From: Taudactylus pleione
Lineage: Eukaryota > Chordata > Amphibia > Anura > Myobatrachidae
Length of the DNA stretch: 64,000 bases
NCBI GenBank assembly: GCA_031769625.1
Contig: JAUIMM010000178.1
Span: 25,539,501-25,603,500 of the forward strand
Direction of reading: 5' to 3'
Both the position numbers and the translations under genes were made by a program. The notes under the pieces were generated by a model. The model was not told the DNA's origin, searched no databases, and saw only the letters and a program-made list of their open reading frames with translations. Shown one piece after another: positions 10,416 through 20,650 of this stretch (positions within the stretch are counted from its first letter, which is position 1; the number at the start of each line of letters is the position of its first letter).

Positions 10416-12237
10416 TTCCACCTGCATCCTCAAAGCAGCAGCGACAAGCGTGCGTCTGTCTGTTAAAGGGTGGTGACACCCTCAAAGTGTGCTACACAAA
10501 CAATTAAAATATTGTTCTTTTTTTTTCTGTCTTTGTGAAATGTGTGGGCTGTAGCCGCACCTGCATCCTTAAAGCAGCAGCGACAAGCGTGCGTCTGTCT
10601 GTTAAAGGGTGGTGACACCCTCAAAGTGTGCTACACAAACAATTAAAATATTGTTCTTTTTTTTTCTGTCTTTGTGAATTGTGTGGGCTGTAGCCGCACT
10701 TGCATCCTCAAAGCAGCAGCGACAAGCGTGCGTCTGTCTGTTAAAGGGTGTTGTAACTCTCAAAGTGCTCCAAAAAAATCAAAATTTTTTTTAATGTGTT
10801 TGTGACTTGTGTGCGATGTAGCCACACTTGCATCCTCAAAGCAGCAGCGACAAGCGTGCGTCTGTCTGTTAAAGGGTGGTGACACCCTCAAAGTGTGCTA
10901 CACAAACAATAAAAATATTCTTCTTCTTTTTTCTGTCTTTGTGAATTGTGTGGGCTGTAGCCGCACCTGCATCCTTAAAGCAGCAGCGACAAGCGTGCGT
11001 CTGTCTGTTAAAGGGTGGTGTAACTCACGAAGTGCTCCAAAAAATAAAAAACTATTTTTTTAATGTGTTTGTGACTTGTGTGAGATGTAGCCGCACTTGC
11101 ATCCTCAAAGCAGCAGCGACAAGCGTGCGTCTGTCTGTTAAAGGGTGGTGACACCCTCAAAGTGTGCTACACAAACAATTAAAATATTGTTCTTTTTTTT
11201 TCTGTCTTTGTGAATTGTGTGGGCTGTAGCCGCACTTGCATCCTCAAAGCAGCAGCGACAAGCGTGCGTCTGTCTGTTAAAGGGTGGTGACACCCTCAAA
11301 GTGTGCTACACAAACAATAAAAATATTCTTCTTCTTTTTTCTGTCTTTGTGAATTGTGTGGGCTGTAGCCGCACCTGCATCCTTAAAGCAGCAGCGACAA
11401 GCGTGTGTCTGTCTGTTAAAGGGTGGTGTAACTCACGAAGTGCTCCAAAAAATAAAAAACTATTTTTTTAATGTGTTTGTGACTTGTGTGCGATGTAGCC
11501 GCACTTGCATCCTCAAAGCAGCAGCGACAAGCGTGCGTCTGTCTGTTAAAGGGTGGTGACACCCTCAAAGTGTGCTACACAAACAATAAAAATATTCTTC
11601 TTTTTTCTGTCTTTGTGAATTGTGTGGGCTGTAGCCGCACCTGCATCCTTAAAGCAGCAGCGACAAGCGTGCGTCTGTCTGTTAAAGGGTGGTGACACCC
11701 TCAAAGTGTGCTACACAAACAATTAAAATATTGTTCTTTTTTCTGTCTTTGTGAATTGTGTGGGCTGTAGCCGCACCTGCATCCTTAAAGCAGCTGCGAC
11801 AAGCGTGCGTCTGTCTGTTAAAGGGTGGTGACACCCTCAAAGTGTGCTACACAAACAATTAAAATATTGTTCTTTTTTTTTCGGTCTTTGTGAAATGTGT
11901 GGGCTGTAGCCGCACCTGCATCCTTAAAGCAGCAGCGACAAGCGTGCGTCTGTCTGTTAAAGGGTGGTGACACCCTCAAAGTGTGCTACACAAAGAATAA
12001 AAATATTCTTCTTCTTTTTTCTGTCTTTGTGAATTGTGTGGGCTGTAGCCGCACTTGCATCCTCAAAGCAGCAGCGACAAGCGTGCGTCTGTCTGTTAGA
12101 GGGTGGTGTAACCCTCAAAGTGTGCTCCACAAACAATAAAAATATTCTTTTTTTTTCTGTCTTTGTGAATTGTGTGGGCTGTAGCCGCACTTGAATCCTC
12201 AAAGCAGCAGCGACAAGCGTGCGTCTGTCTGTTAAAG
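10416..12237 (+). repeat. array 2: about fourteen 130-bp units inside the ORF
   Basis: TGCATCCT anchors recur about every 129-139 bp from 10423 to 12190 (once as TGAATCCT). The unit (CTGTCTTTGTGAATTGTGTG, GCCGCACCTGCATCC, AAGCGTGCGTCTGT, GTTAAAGGG) is clearly a diverged, shortened relative of the array 1 unit. The array begins precisely where the transposase frame breaks and ends precisely where the hAT C-terminal domain resumes, so it occupies the position of the catalytic domain. Confidence 0.93.
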
Positions 12238-12468
12238 GATTACATCGGTGACAGCATCCAAGTAGGCATGTCAGACAGTCCGTACCTGTACTGGCAGGAA
12301 AAAGAAGCAATTTGGAGGTCCCTGTACAAACTGGCTCTATTTTACCTGAGTTGCCCCCCCTCCAGTGTGTACTCCGAAAGAGTGTTTAGTGCAGCCGGGA
12401 ACCTTGTTAGCGAAAGGCGTAGGAGGTTGCTTCCACAAAATGTGGAGAAGATGATGTTCATAAAATGA
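12238..12468 (+). pseudogene. hAT dimerisation domain fragment (B)
   Basis: Reads DYIGDSIQ then YWQEKEAIWRSLYKLALFYL, SCPPSSVYSERVFSAAGN and LVSERRRRLLPQNVEKMMF. This is the conserved C-terminal hAT dimerisation domain, whose SxxxERxFSxAGxxxxxxRxxLxPxxV pattern is plain. It normally pairs transposase monomers. Here it follows array 2 with no catalytic domain before it. Downstream, the sequence encoding EEDEDDFLPP (about 12600-12630) matches the C-terminus of the ORF in element A. Confidence 0.9.
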
Positions 12469-13109
12469 ATGATCAACTCTTCCAGGGAGACCAGCCTCCA
12501 GAACGTACAGAGGGACCTGTGGTTCCAGCAGGGACGAATTAATACTCTGTGAGGATGAGGATGTACATAACACTGAAGAGGGTGAGGAATCTGTGGATGA
12601 GGAGGATGAGGACGACTTCTTGCCTCCGTAGAGCCAGTTTGTGCAGGGACAGATTAATTGCCAGCTTGTTTTGTGGGGGCCCAAACGAACCAATCATTTC
12701 AGCCACAGTTGTGTGGCAGACCCTGGCGCTGAAATGATTGCTTTGTTAAAGTGTGCATGTCCTGTTTATACAACATAAGGGTGGGTGGGAGGGCCCAAGG
12801 ACAATTCCATCTTGCACCTCTTTTTTTTCTTTGCATTATGTACAGTTTGGGGCCTAGTTTTTCAATGCCATCCTGTCTGCCACTGCAGTTTCACGCCTAG
12901 ATGGGTCACGTGTTTGTGCCGCCCACTCGTGTCGCTTAGCATAGTCATCCAGCTACCTCGGTGCAACCTTTTGGACATAAAAACACTATTGTGAGGTGTG
13001 AGGTATTCAGAATAGACTGGAAATGAGTGGAAATTAAGGTTATTGAGGTTAATAATAATATAGGAGCAGAAAAACCTACAAATTCTGTGATTTTAGCTGT
13101 TTTTATGCT

Positions 13110-13264
13110 TTTTTTCAAAAAAATACAGATCCAAAACACAAAACCCAGAACCCAAAACATGGAAGGGTGGTTTTGGCAAAACCAATCCAGATCCAAAACA
13201 CGAAGAAAGATCCAGATCCAAAACCAAAACACAAAACACGAAAAGTGGCCGGTGCACACCCCTA
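13110..13264. repeat. subterminal GATCCAAAAC repeats of hAT B
   Basis: Several copies of GATCCAAAAC with CACGAA spacers lie just inside the right end, the mirror image of 942-1080 in element A. The end reads GAAAAGTGGCCGGTGCACAC then CCCTA. Confidence 0.6.
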
Positions 13265-13452
13265 ATTAGAACAGATCCAGAAGTAGATGAAATATTATAT
13301 CAATACCATCAATGTGTGGTCCAAAGGTAAATTGTGTCCTTAGGATCATGGCTGCCAAGAGGAAACGCTGATCTACTTCCAGGGAGTAGCTGAGAGCTAA
13401 GGAGTGCTCCCCATGTCGGTCTATGGTGGTCTCCCTCCACACAGAGGGCTTT

Positions 13453-14051
13453 GGCCCTCATTCAGAGCCGCTCGTTAGCGGCAGTACGCTCGTTCCGAGC
13501 GATGTTTGCACATCTGCGCATGCGTACGGTTTTTAGTACGCATGCGCGAACCAGTCAGTGCGGCCGAAAATCGTTTGTACGCTATATAGCGAGTGCCTGC
13601 TATTTTGAGTGACAGAATGAGGCGTATGTGGGTGGTAACAGGGGAAGGTGCTTGAAAATGGGGAGTGGAGATCCGAACGCAGGCGTGCTTAAAGGTCAAA
13701 ACGGGCGTTTTATGGGTGTGTATATTTAAAACAGCAGCGTCATTGACCACGTCACTGGGTTATTTTATAGCCAGAACTGCTCGCAAATTTGTGGTAGCAA
13801 ACACCAACCACAAGAATAGCGAGCAGTTCATACGCTGGTCGATGTACTCGATTAATCTAATAAATAGCGGACATGACGTATGGTGCGAGCGGCCAGGGGG
13901 CGTTTTTAACAAATAAACGAGCGTATGTTTTGCTCGCTCGTTCAGACTTAGAGGTGTGAACAGACTGCAATGTGCGTACGGATCATTTGAATAGCCACCC
14001 CTTGTTTTTAAACGAACGACCGCAAATAGCGAACGGCTCTGAATGAGGGCC
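13453..14051. mobile_element. GGCCCTCATTCAG MITE with different interior
   Basis: Ends GGCCCTCATTCAG and CTGAATGAGGGCC, flanked by TTT on both sides. The termini match the hairpin-chain family, but the interior (CGCATGCGTACGGTTTTTAG, GGGGCGTTTTTAACAAATAA) does not match copy 1 and has few hairpins. It is probably another subfamily moved by the same transposase. Confidence 0.75.
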
Positions 14052-14599
14052 TTTATTCAGAGGCGCCTGTACGGTCTACGACCGCATCGGCCGCCTCGAT
14101 GTTTGTCTAGTGCGCATGCGCACGAGGGAACCGGCTCCTTCGTGCGCATGCGTGAGACCCTCTACGACCGACAGCGCCGGTCGTAGCGGGTCTCTTTCCA
14201 AAGGGGGCGAGCTGTTGATGTTGATTGACAGCTCGCCCCGTTTGGAAGGCGGGCCGGGGGGGTGGCAGCCCAAATGGAGGCGTTCAAATGGGAACGCCTG
14301 CCATTTGGGGGAGGCCCCACTGACATCACTAGTGATGTCAGTGGAGAGCTTCCGGCTCTGACAGAGCCAGAAGCTCTCCGGGGCTTACAACAAGTGAGAC
14401 CCTACCCTAGGGTCTCGTCGTAAGCCCCGATGGTTGCGATGGTCAATGACCATCGCGACCATCACCCTAGCGGTCGTTAGAGCTGTGGGTGTTAACCCAC
14501 AGCCTAACAACCGAAACAGATGCGGCCGGTCAGGATGCAAGCGGCCACCCAGTTTCTGAGCGACCGCTTGCATCCTCCGACCGCCTCTGAATGAGGCCC
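14047..14599. mobile_element. hairpin-chain MITE, copy 2
   Basis: Begins GGGCCTTTATTCAGAGGCG and ends CGCCTCTGAATGAGGCCC. Internal hairpins include GGGGCGAGCTGTTGATG with GACAGCTCGCCCC, GGCGTTCAAATGGGAACGCC, CTGACATCACTAGTGATGTC, AGCTTCCGGCTCTGACAGAG with its partner, GAGACCCTACCCTAGGGTCT and GCTGTGGGTGTTAACCCACA. It abuts the previous MITE, sharing the GGGCC at their border. Confidence 0.8.
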
Positions 14600-15314
14600 A
14601 GATTCTCTAAGATCTCAGCGTAATCTAACTACTGCTCCCAACATATCTTGCTGCTTGGTGTTTCTATTACACAGTCTTTAAAATTGCTAGGTAATCTAAC
14701 TATAGAGAATTTCATATAGTTTTAAAATCTGTACCAAGGCAGGAAATTACTCTGCATCTGTGTTTGTGGGTTGTCCTCTGACCATTTGGTTATTTGCTTG
14801 CTGACCCTTTACTGTTTGGGGAGGGGTAGAATCAATGTGGACACCTGGTTTCAGCCATACTTATTACTTACATCTTGGGCTGCGTTTGCAAGAGTGCTTA
14901 TATTTGAAGTGCTTAATTTAAAGTGTAACTAGAATTTTTAAATTGAAGCCGGAGTTAAACAGGAGGAGAACAGAAGGAGAAACAAACAAATCAACTATTC
15001 CTGCTATTAAGGACTGTTTTTAAAAACCACCACATTCCCACCATGCCTATGGATTGTGCCTGTACCTGGATCCCCAAAGCTGCTCACATGCCTCCTGACC
15101 TCCTCATGCAATCTGCTTATCCACTCCAACTATGCCATACCAAATGATGCAGCAAGTTGACCCCTCTAACGGATCTTGGTTGTGGCCCCAAATCTTGAGG
15201 CTTGGTGAAATTTGGATCAACTCATTATCCTTTCCTCTTAAGTTTAAACTAACCTTTCCATAAATGTTATATTACTGTCACCCTTGTATCCAGCCCATCT
15301 GTGTCACCCCTGTC
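14600..15314. other. unassigned sequence, possibly L2-like upstream part
   Basis: No ORF or known motif stands out. The right part (about 15050-15314) runs without a break into the L2-like 3' end and may belong to it. Confidence 0.4.
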
Positions 15315-15604
15315 TGTCTGCCCCCTCCCCTTAGAATGTAAACTCTCACGAGCAGGGCCCTCTTCCCTCATGTGCTTCTCCTTCCCTTGATTATACTTTA
15401 ATATACAACAGTACCCCACCCTTGGTTGCCGACACCCTGCTGCTTATCTAAGTGTTATACAGCAATGTATTAATCATGTAGCTGTCCTGCATTGTTTGTA
15501 CTGTTAATAACTGTTTTCTTGTGTGCTCATTTGTTTATGTACTTTGTTAGGTGCTGCGGAACCCTTGTGGTGCCATATAAATAAAGGATAATAATAATAA
15601 TAAT
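15315..15604 (+). mobile_element. L2/CR1-like LINE 3' end with (TAA)n tail
   Basis: Contains GAATGTAAACTCTCACGAG then CAGGGCCCTCTTCC, and finishes GTGCTGCGGAACCCTTG, GCCATATAAATAAAGG and (ATA) repeats. Untranslated 3' ends of vertebrate L2-type LINEs and SINEs derived from them share the GTAAGCTC...GAGGGCAGGG and CGCTxxATAAAT patterns and simple-repeat tails. The reverse transcriptase region is absent, so this is a 5'-truncated insertion. Confidence 0.65.
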
Positions 15605-15605
15605 C

Positions 15606-15741
15606 TTGGTGCAGCAACTTCATCAGCCACTCTGCCAGGCTGCACAGACTCAGCATGAACTGGAATATGGACTTGGGTTGTTTGACTGCACGTACCAATA
15701 GGAAGCTGTTGATTTACAAAGTCATCTTCCATTGTTTTACC
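15606..15741 (-). CDS. possible orphan exon, unknown protein
   Basis: On the minus strand a strong acceptor-like sequence (TTCTTGTCCTTTCAG, ending at 15742) precedes an open frame reading GKTMEDDFVNQQLPIGTCSQ, then TTQVHIPVHAESVQPGRV and ADEVAAPR. The sequence has the look of normal protein, unlike the repeat-derived frames nearby. The frame runs into the (TAA)n tail of the L2-like insertion at 15604, and no donor site is seen. I do not recognise the protein. It may be an exon of a host gene cut by the LINE, a processed-gene scrap, or chance. Confidence 0.3.
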
Positions 15742-15831
15742 CTGAAAGGACAAGAAATATATAATGTGATACACAGCACGAAAGTTATAAATATGCTGTG
15801 ATTATGTATAATAAACAGCTGGTCCATTACC

Positions 15832-15865
15832 CTCTGAAGAAATGTGTGTGAGCTGAGAAACGCAT
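15832..15865 (+). ncRNA. hammerhead-like core, degenerate
   Basis: CTCTGAAGA followed after about 16 nt by GAAACGC. The hammerhead catalytic core is CUGANGA...GAAA, and CTGAAGA fits it. The intervening stem is weak and stems I and III were not established. Similar motifs lie at 26453-26493 (minus), 62179-62206 and 63318-63346. Confidence 0.3.
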
Positions 15866-16839
15866 TAGAAAACATACTATTGAGAGCCTACTTGCAGTTT
15901 TGGTCTGGTCTCCGGCTACAGACAGACATTCTGATTACAGCAGCACTTTTTCACCTGCTTGAATGAAGCATTTCACTACTAGCAGGTCAGTGTCTGCATA
16001 CTAGCATTCCTCCACAGCAGCACAGTGCTTACCTGTCTAGCTTTCTGTGGTTTGCTACCCACTTACAGCTGCTCTGGGTTAACTACTTCTAAGATTTCCA
16101 TCCCAGCGCTGTAATTCTTTGTTAATTTGTTGCCTGTCTTCTCCAGTCTAAAATGGGGCTGTAGATAGGTAGAAGGGTGTAGAGCCTTTGGCTCCCATGA
16201 GCCTTTGCGGTCACTCAATTCGCCCCCATTATAATACACAACAGCAAAGATTATTATTGGTTAGAATATGTTGTTGCAAATAATAGGTCAAATGAATGAA
16301 AGAGTGAAAGCAAATTGGATGTAAAACCTTAATTTAATCTAATGCTGCATCTGACACCACAATCATCCCACATCTGGAGACTGATGCCATTATATATAAG
16401 TACACCTTACAATATTCAACTTTCAGTCTGCTGCTTCCAATGAACTTCCATTACCACCTCACATAAGTACACCGTCTCTGTTACATCCAGCACTCTCCTC
16501 ACTAATGGTGCTCAAATATGTTACAAATCACAGATGGATCAATGTGACCAATATCGAACATGTTCATCAAAACAGTAGATTAAGAGGGCTGCAGATGCCA
16601 CTTATCAACTGGTGCATGCAGTTGTTTGTCACGCCTGAGGTCTGCAGTTGGTTGGAACAGGTATGGGGGGCCGGGATTGATTTTGGGTGGCTTGTGCAAG
16701 GAATTACTCATGCAATGAGGGAAGATAGGAGGCAGTGGAACTGCTGGAGGTGATGAGCCCGAAGGTGAGGACAGTGGAACAACTTTATTAGATTGGAAAC
16801 TGAATAGCAAATGTAGTGGTAGAATTGGATAGGAACCAA
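15866..16839. other. unassigned sequence
   Basis: No coding feature recognised. The sequence is of ordinary complexity; part may belong to the repeat carrying the hammerhead-like motif, part to the element bearing the tandem array that starts at 16840. Confidence 0.35.
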
Positions 16840-17302
16840 TTTAGTGCAATCGATTATAAGGAATTGGTGAAGCAAGGTCGGATTGGAAGCGATGCTGCAG
16901 AATCATTGGAATAGAATCGATGATGTGGGCTTGATGAACCAGGATCGGATTGGAAGTGATATTTATAAATTGAAGAACTTGATGGATTTGAATCCGATGT
17001 TGATGAATTGATGAAGTTGATTGGTTTGGAACCAATGTTGAAGAATTGAAGAACTTAACTGATATGAGTCCGATGTGGATGAATGAATGAACTTGATGTT
17101 GATGAATTGCAGTACTGGATCGGTTTGGGACTGATCATGATGAATTGCAGTACTGGATTGGTTTGGAACTGATGATGATGATGAATTGCAGGACTGGGTC
17201 AGTTTGGAACCGATGGTTGGAGGTATTGTCTGGGACTGATGGTTGGAGATATCATCTGGGACCGATGGTTGGAGATATCGGCTGGGACCGATGGTTGGAG
17301 AT
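16840..17302. repeat. degenerate ~38-bp tandem repeat, GATTGGTTTGGAACC type
   Basis: Repeated GGTTTGGAACCGATGTTGA, GATGAATTG and GAACTTGATG motifs at about 38-40 bp spacing. The reverse-complement repeat occurs at 31290-31560 (CATCGGTCTCAAACCGATCA), so two copies of one element lie in opposite orientation. Confidence 0.75.
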
Positions 17303-17590
17303 ATCAATATAGAAAGTATTTTTATTAACTACTTCAGTATCATTATAACAACCCCAATCAATATAAATTATATAATTATTCTCTTTACAATAATTACCTT
17401 CATAATCTTCATTATTAATTAGCCCCCACATCATCAAATATTAAATTTATGTATAAAAATGCCCTAATTACATCCTCAGTCTCATCAAAAACCTTCATCT
17501 TAATTAACCCCATGAAAGCATTAATCTCATTCCCCCTTATTCTTACTTTTACTGCCATGTACTATTCCCATTACTCCCTATACCTAACCT
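17303..17590. other. A/C-rich insertion splitting the tandem repeat
   Basis: Sharp change from GGTTGGAGATATC repeats to A+T- and C-rich sequence, after which GGAGATATC resumes at about 17593. Strand bias (rich in A and C, poor in G) recalls vertebrate mitochondrial DNA, and one stretch codes hydrophobic residues under the mitochondrial code, but no mitochondrial gene could be identified. Confidence 0.35.
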
Positions 17591-17832
17591 GCTGGAGATA
17601 TCATCTGTTGCAGCCATACAGCATTCAGGGAGCAGAAAGCAGACAGTCAGACAAGTTCCACAGAGGCTTGAGTAAAGAGAAGGGGCCATCTGAATGGAGG
17701 CATGGGCCATGCAGGCTATTTAACTTGCCCTGATTGCACCCTCCTTCCCTCTTCCCAGTTGCACCCCTGAGTGGTTATTTCTTTAGTCTTCTAAAAACTA
17801 TAGATGAGCGGGTTCGGTTTCCTGTAAACTGT

Positions 17833-18364
17833 GGGGGTCATTCAGACCCGCTCGCGAGGGAAGTTCGCTCACAAGCGAGTCGATGTTTGGCGAATGCGCA
17901 TGACGAAGGGAGCTCAGTCGTGTGCATGCGCGAGACCTGGCGAGCGACGAGAAATACATCGCTTGGTGTCTCGCACCAAAGGGGGCGTGCTGTCGATGGT
18001 GACTGACAGCACGCCCCCTTTGGTGGGCGTGCTGGGGGCGTGGCGGCCACACGGAGGCGTTCCCATGGGAACGCATACCGTCGGAGTCCGGCCCCACTGA
18101 CATCAGTAATGATGTCAGCGGGAGTGACTTTGGCTCTGATAGAGCCAAAATCACTCCTGGGCTTGCGGCAGTGAGACCCTACCTCAGGGTCTCGTCGCAA
18201 GCCCGATGAAAGACCATCGCGACCATCATCATGGACGCTCGCATAAGCTGTGGGTGGTAACCCACAGCTATGCGAGCGTCCATGAGGATGCTCCAAAAAC
18301 AGGTAGGAGGGCCCTGATTCAGAGCGAGCGCTCTGGTCAGAGCGTTCAGCTCTGAATCAGGCCC
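17833..18364. mobile_element. hairpin-chain MITE, copy 3 (inside hAT C)
   Basis: Ends GGGGGTCATTCAG and CTGAATCAGGCCC. Hairpins in order include GGGGGCGTGCTGTCGATGG with its partner, GGCGTTCCCATGGGAACGC, a CACTGACATCA / TGATGTCAG arm pair, GATTTTGGCT-type arms (minus), AGACCCTACCTCAGGGTCTC and GCTGTGGGTGGTAACCCACA. The flanking trinucleotides are TGT and TGA, so the duplication is imperfect. Confidence 0.8.
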
Positions 18365-18492
18365 TGAATCTGCCTGAATTGACCTAATCCGAGGAGATCC
18401 GAGCTGCTGCTGGGATCTCCAACCCTCTTCCATATTCCAAAATGAGGCGCAATGTCATCTTCCCAGCATCGAATCTCGCTTGTTTTGGATCT

Positions 18493-18500
18493 GATATAAG
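18493..18500 (+). promoter_or_regulatory. degenerate TATA box of hAT C
   Basis: GATATAAG at the place of TATATAAG in elements A and B, after the shared GTTTTGGATC stretch. Confidence 0.45.
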
Positions 18501-18759
18501 TCCCTCCCGCGGTGATTCGGTGTCATTTGTCAAAGGACCACGGGAGGGGAAGGAGGGTAGGCTAGCTAGGTTAGGTAGGGACAGTTATTGACAGTTACAG
18601 TCATTTAGTGACAGTGAGAGTCAGGAGTAGGACAGATTTAGTAGTGACACTGTCTTTGATGGTGAGTACCATCAAAAGTGACAGTTCCCTAGGTAAAACT
18701 GGTGGAGATAGTTTTGTGGATAGGCATTATGCGTGTCTTAAAAAAATTGTTAATTTTTA

Positions 18760-20190
18760 TCTGGTGCCGTGATACTGTGTCTGATATATCAGTCAGTAAT
18801 AGTCAGTAGGTCAAAGGCCACCACGCAGTGTGCCACAGTTGGTGGGCACGTTTTTTTGTTAATTAAAAAAATATATATTTTGTTTCATATGTGATAAACA
18901 AAATTCAGGCCATGATACATTGTCTGTGAGACATAACAGTCACGGTTAAGGGGAATTCAATATGGAGCGATAAGTCCGTTTTTTGCGTTAATATCGCACC
19001 TATGATGTCATTATCGCAGGTTTTAGTTTTACACTGTATTCAATTTCAAAGACTCTTCGCAGGTTCGAAAAGTCTTTGAAAAAAAACGGGGATAACTTTT
19101 CACCACTGAATAGGTGGCGAAAAAAAGTGCAGACTTTGGGGTTTAGGGGTGCAGGCTATTTTTTTTAAGCCTGCACTGGGAATGACATTTTAAAAAGAAC
19201 TGTGTCAAAAAAAAAGAAAAATAGGGACACCCCAAAAAATGTATTTAAAAATTGGGGTGAAAAAAAAAAAGGGAAAAAAGTGTTTAAAAATAGGGAAATA
19301 GGTTCATGGCTATTCTGCAAGTATGCAGCAGGTGTATTCTAGAATAGGCTATTAGCGGCAGGTGCATAGATGCAGAATTTTTTAAAATTTACTTTAGGGA
19401 CATAAAAATATGTTAGTATCCATTTTCATGTACCCCAAATTTGATGGGACCACTTAAAAAAACAAAAAAATAACCTAAGTGCTCTTCTGCAACACTTCTT
19501 CAATGTCGGGAAAAAAACACCTGCTGCGGCTATTTAAATCCCCGACTTTCATTTGCAGTACCCATAGTGATCCCCCATGTTTTTACAACTTTAGGGGGGT
19601 CCTACAATTTTTTCAAGGAAAATTTCGTTTTTTTATGCAAATCCCACTTCGCACCTTCCCATTTTCGTAGATTTGATATTGAATACGGGGATAAAGCGGG
19701 CGCGAGCCTGATACTTTATCCCAGAAAAATCTCCGATATGAAACGTAAACTTCGACAGCGAAGTTTATATTTCATATTGAATACCCCTCATATTGTTTTG
19801 TAACTTTTGTTTGTAATAAAAAATTGAGGTGTGATACTGTGTCTGTGAGATATATAGCAGTCAGTAGGTCAGGGGCCACCGTGCAGTGTGTCGCAATAGG
19901 TGGGCATGATTTTCTTTTGGAAAAAAAAAAGATTTTCTTTTGTTTGTGATAAACAAATTCAGGCTGTGATACTGTGTCACTGAGATATACAGTAACAGTC
20001 ACTAACAGCCAGTAAGTCACCACACAGTGTTTCGCAGTCGATGGGCACATTTAAAAAAAACAAAAACATATTGTTTGTGATACACAAATACAGCCCATAA
20101 TACTGTGTCTGTGAGATATATCAGTCAGTAATGGTCAGTAGATCAAGGGCCACTGCACAGTGTGTGTACATTTTTTTTTAATTATATTTT
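18760..20190 (+). repeat. upstream tandem array of hAT C, ~135-bp units
   Basis: GTGATACTGTGTCTG-type anchors occur at about 18768, 18912, 19831, 19967 and 20097; a MITE at 18950-19787 splits the second unit. Each unit has GAGATATATCAGTCAGTAA and CACGCAGTGTGCCACAG then GTGGGCA. The array lies between promoter and start codon, as in A and B, but I could not align its sequence with their 160-bp unit. Confidence 0.8.
18950..19787. mobile_element. MITE with TTCAAT ends (inside hAT C)
   Basis: Inverted ends GGGGAATTCAATATGG and CATATTGAATACCCC. Further GTATTCAATTTCAAAGACT and TTGATATTGAATACGGGG boundaries inside suggest a compound or nested structure. Relatives: 29826-30692, 42439-42790, 60248-61557. 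No coding capacity. Confidence 0.7.
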
Positions 20191-20217
20191 TGCGTGAAAA
20201 AAAATTCCGTCGTTGAT

Positions 20218-20650
20218 ATGGAACACGAAAATCAATCAACAGAACTGCAGGAGCAGCAAGCAAGCACTAGCGCTGCAGCCACCACAAGTCATAATGACAA
20301 TACCGCTTCAACATCATCTACTAAAGCTAATGCTCAAGGGTATAGAGATTTTCAGTTAGGGCACAAAAAAAATTAACAATATTTTACAGTGGTAAAGACA
20401 AAAAAAAACACCTCTAATAAAGGAAAAGTATAGTGTAGAAAAACATAAAATATGCCATTCCCCACACTTAGTGGCAAGGAAAGGAGACCTTGGCCTGTAT
20501 TTATGAGTGGTGGTTCTACCTCTCATGACGATGCAAGACCTTTTCATTCCAAGTCTAGAAAAGGTGTCAAAAAAATGAAAACAACTAAGGCAGTAGAACA
20601 AACTGTGTGTTCAGAAACAGAAATGTCACAAACCCCTAAGGAGAGTCTAA
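20218..20650 (+). pseudogene. hAT C transposase N-terminal remnant
   Basis: Starts MEHENQSTELQEQQASTSAA with TSHNDNTASTSSTKANAQ, aligning with MEDQ...ATSHDIDDNMPSTSSAKADAQ of element A. After a stop, a second frame from 20452 reads SGKERRPWPVFMSGGSTSHD and SQTPKESLK, matching SGKERLRSFPMFMTSGSASH and SQIPKES in A. A MITE cuts it at 20648. Confidence 0.75.

Larger units (their letters stand above)
7598..13264 (+). mobile_element. hAT transposon B, array-expanded copy
   Basis: Starts TAGGGGTGAGCGGG and ends CGGTGCACACCCCTA, with a perfect 8-bp duplication ATTAGAAC at 7590-7597 and 13265-13272. At 5667 bp it is about twice the size of element A because of two tandem arrays. Order: GC-rich end with the hairpin TTCGGATTTCTGAAATCCGAA, TATA box, leader, array 1 (8120-10052), start codon at 10092, N-terminal fragment, array 2 (10416-12237), C-terminal hAT domain (12238-12468), 3' leader shared with A, AT-rich end. 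Both the BED finger and the catalytic centre are missing, so it cannot mobilise itself. Confidence 0.93.

Noticed and set aside
10809..12139. Repeated cysteine-containing small frames in array 2
   Set aside because: They recur with the 130-bp unit and have no independent support; treated as repeat artefacts.
942..13264. One giant transposon with 500-bp inverted repeats at 942-1460 and 12750-13264
   Set aside because: The flanking 8-bp duplications pair 942 with 3718 and 7598 with 13264, showing two separate elements in opposite orientation.
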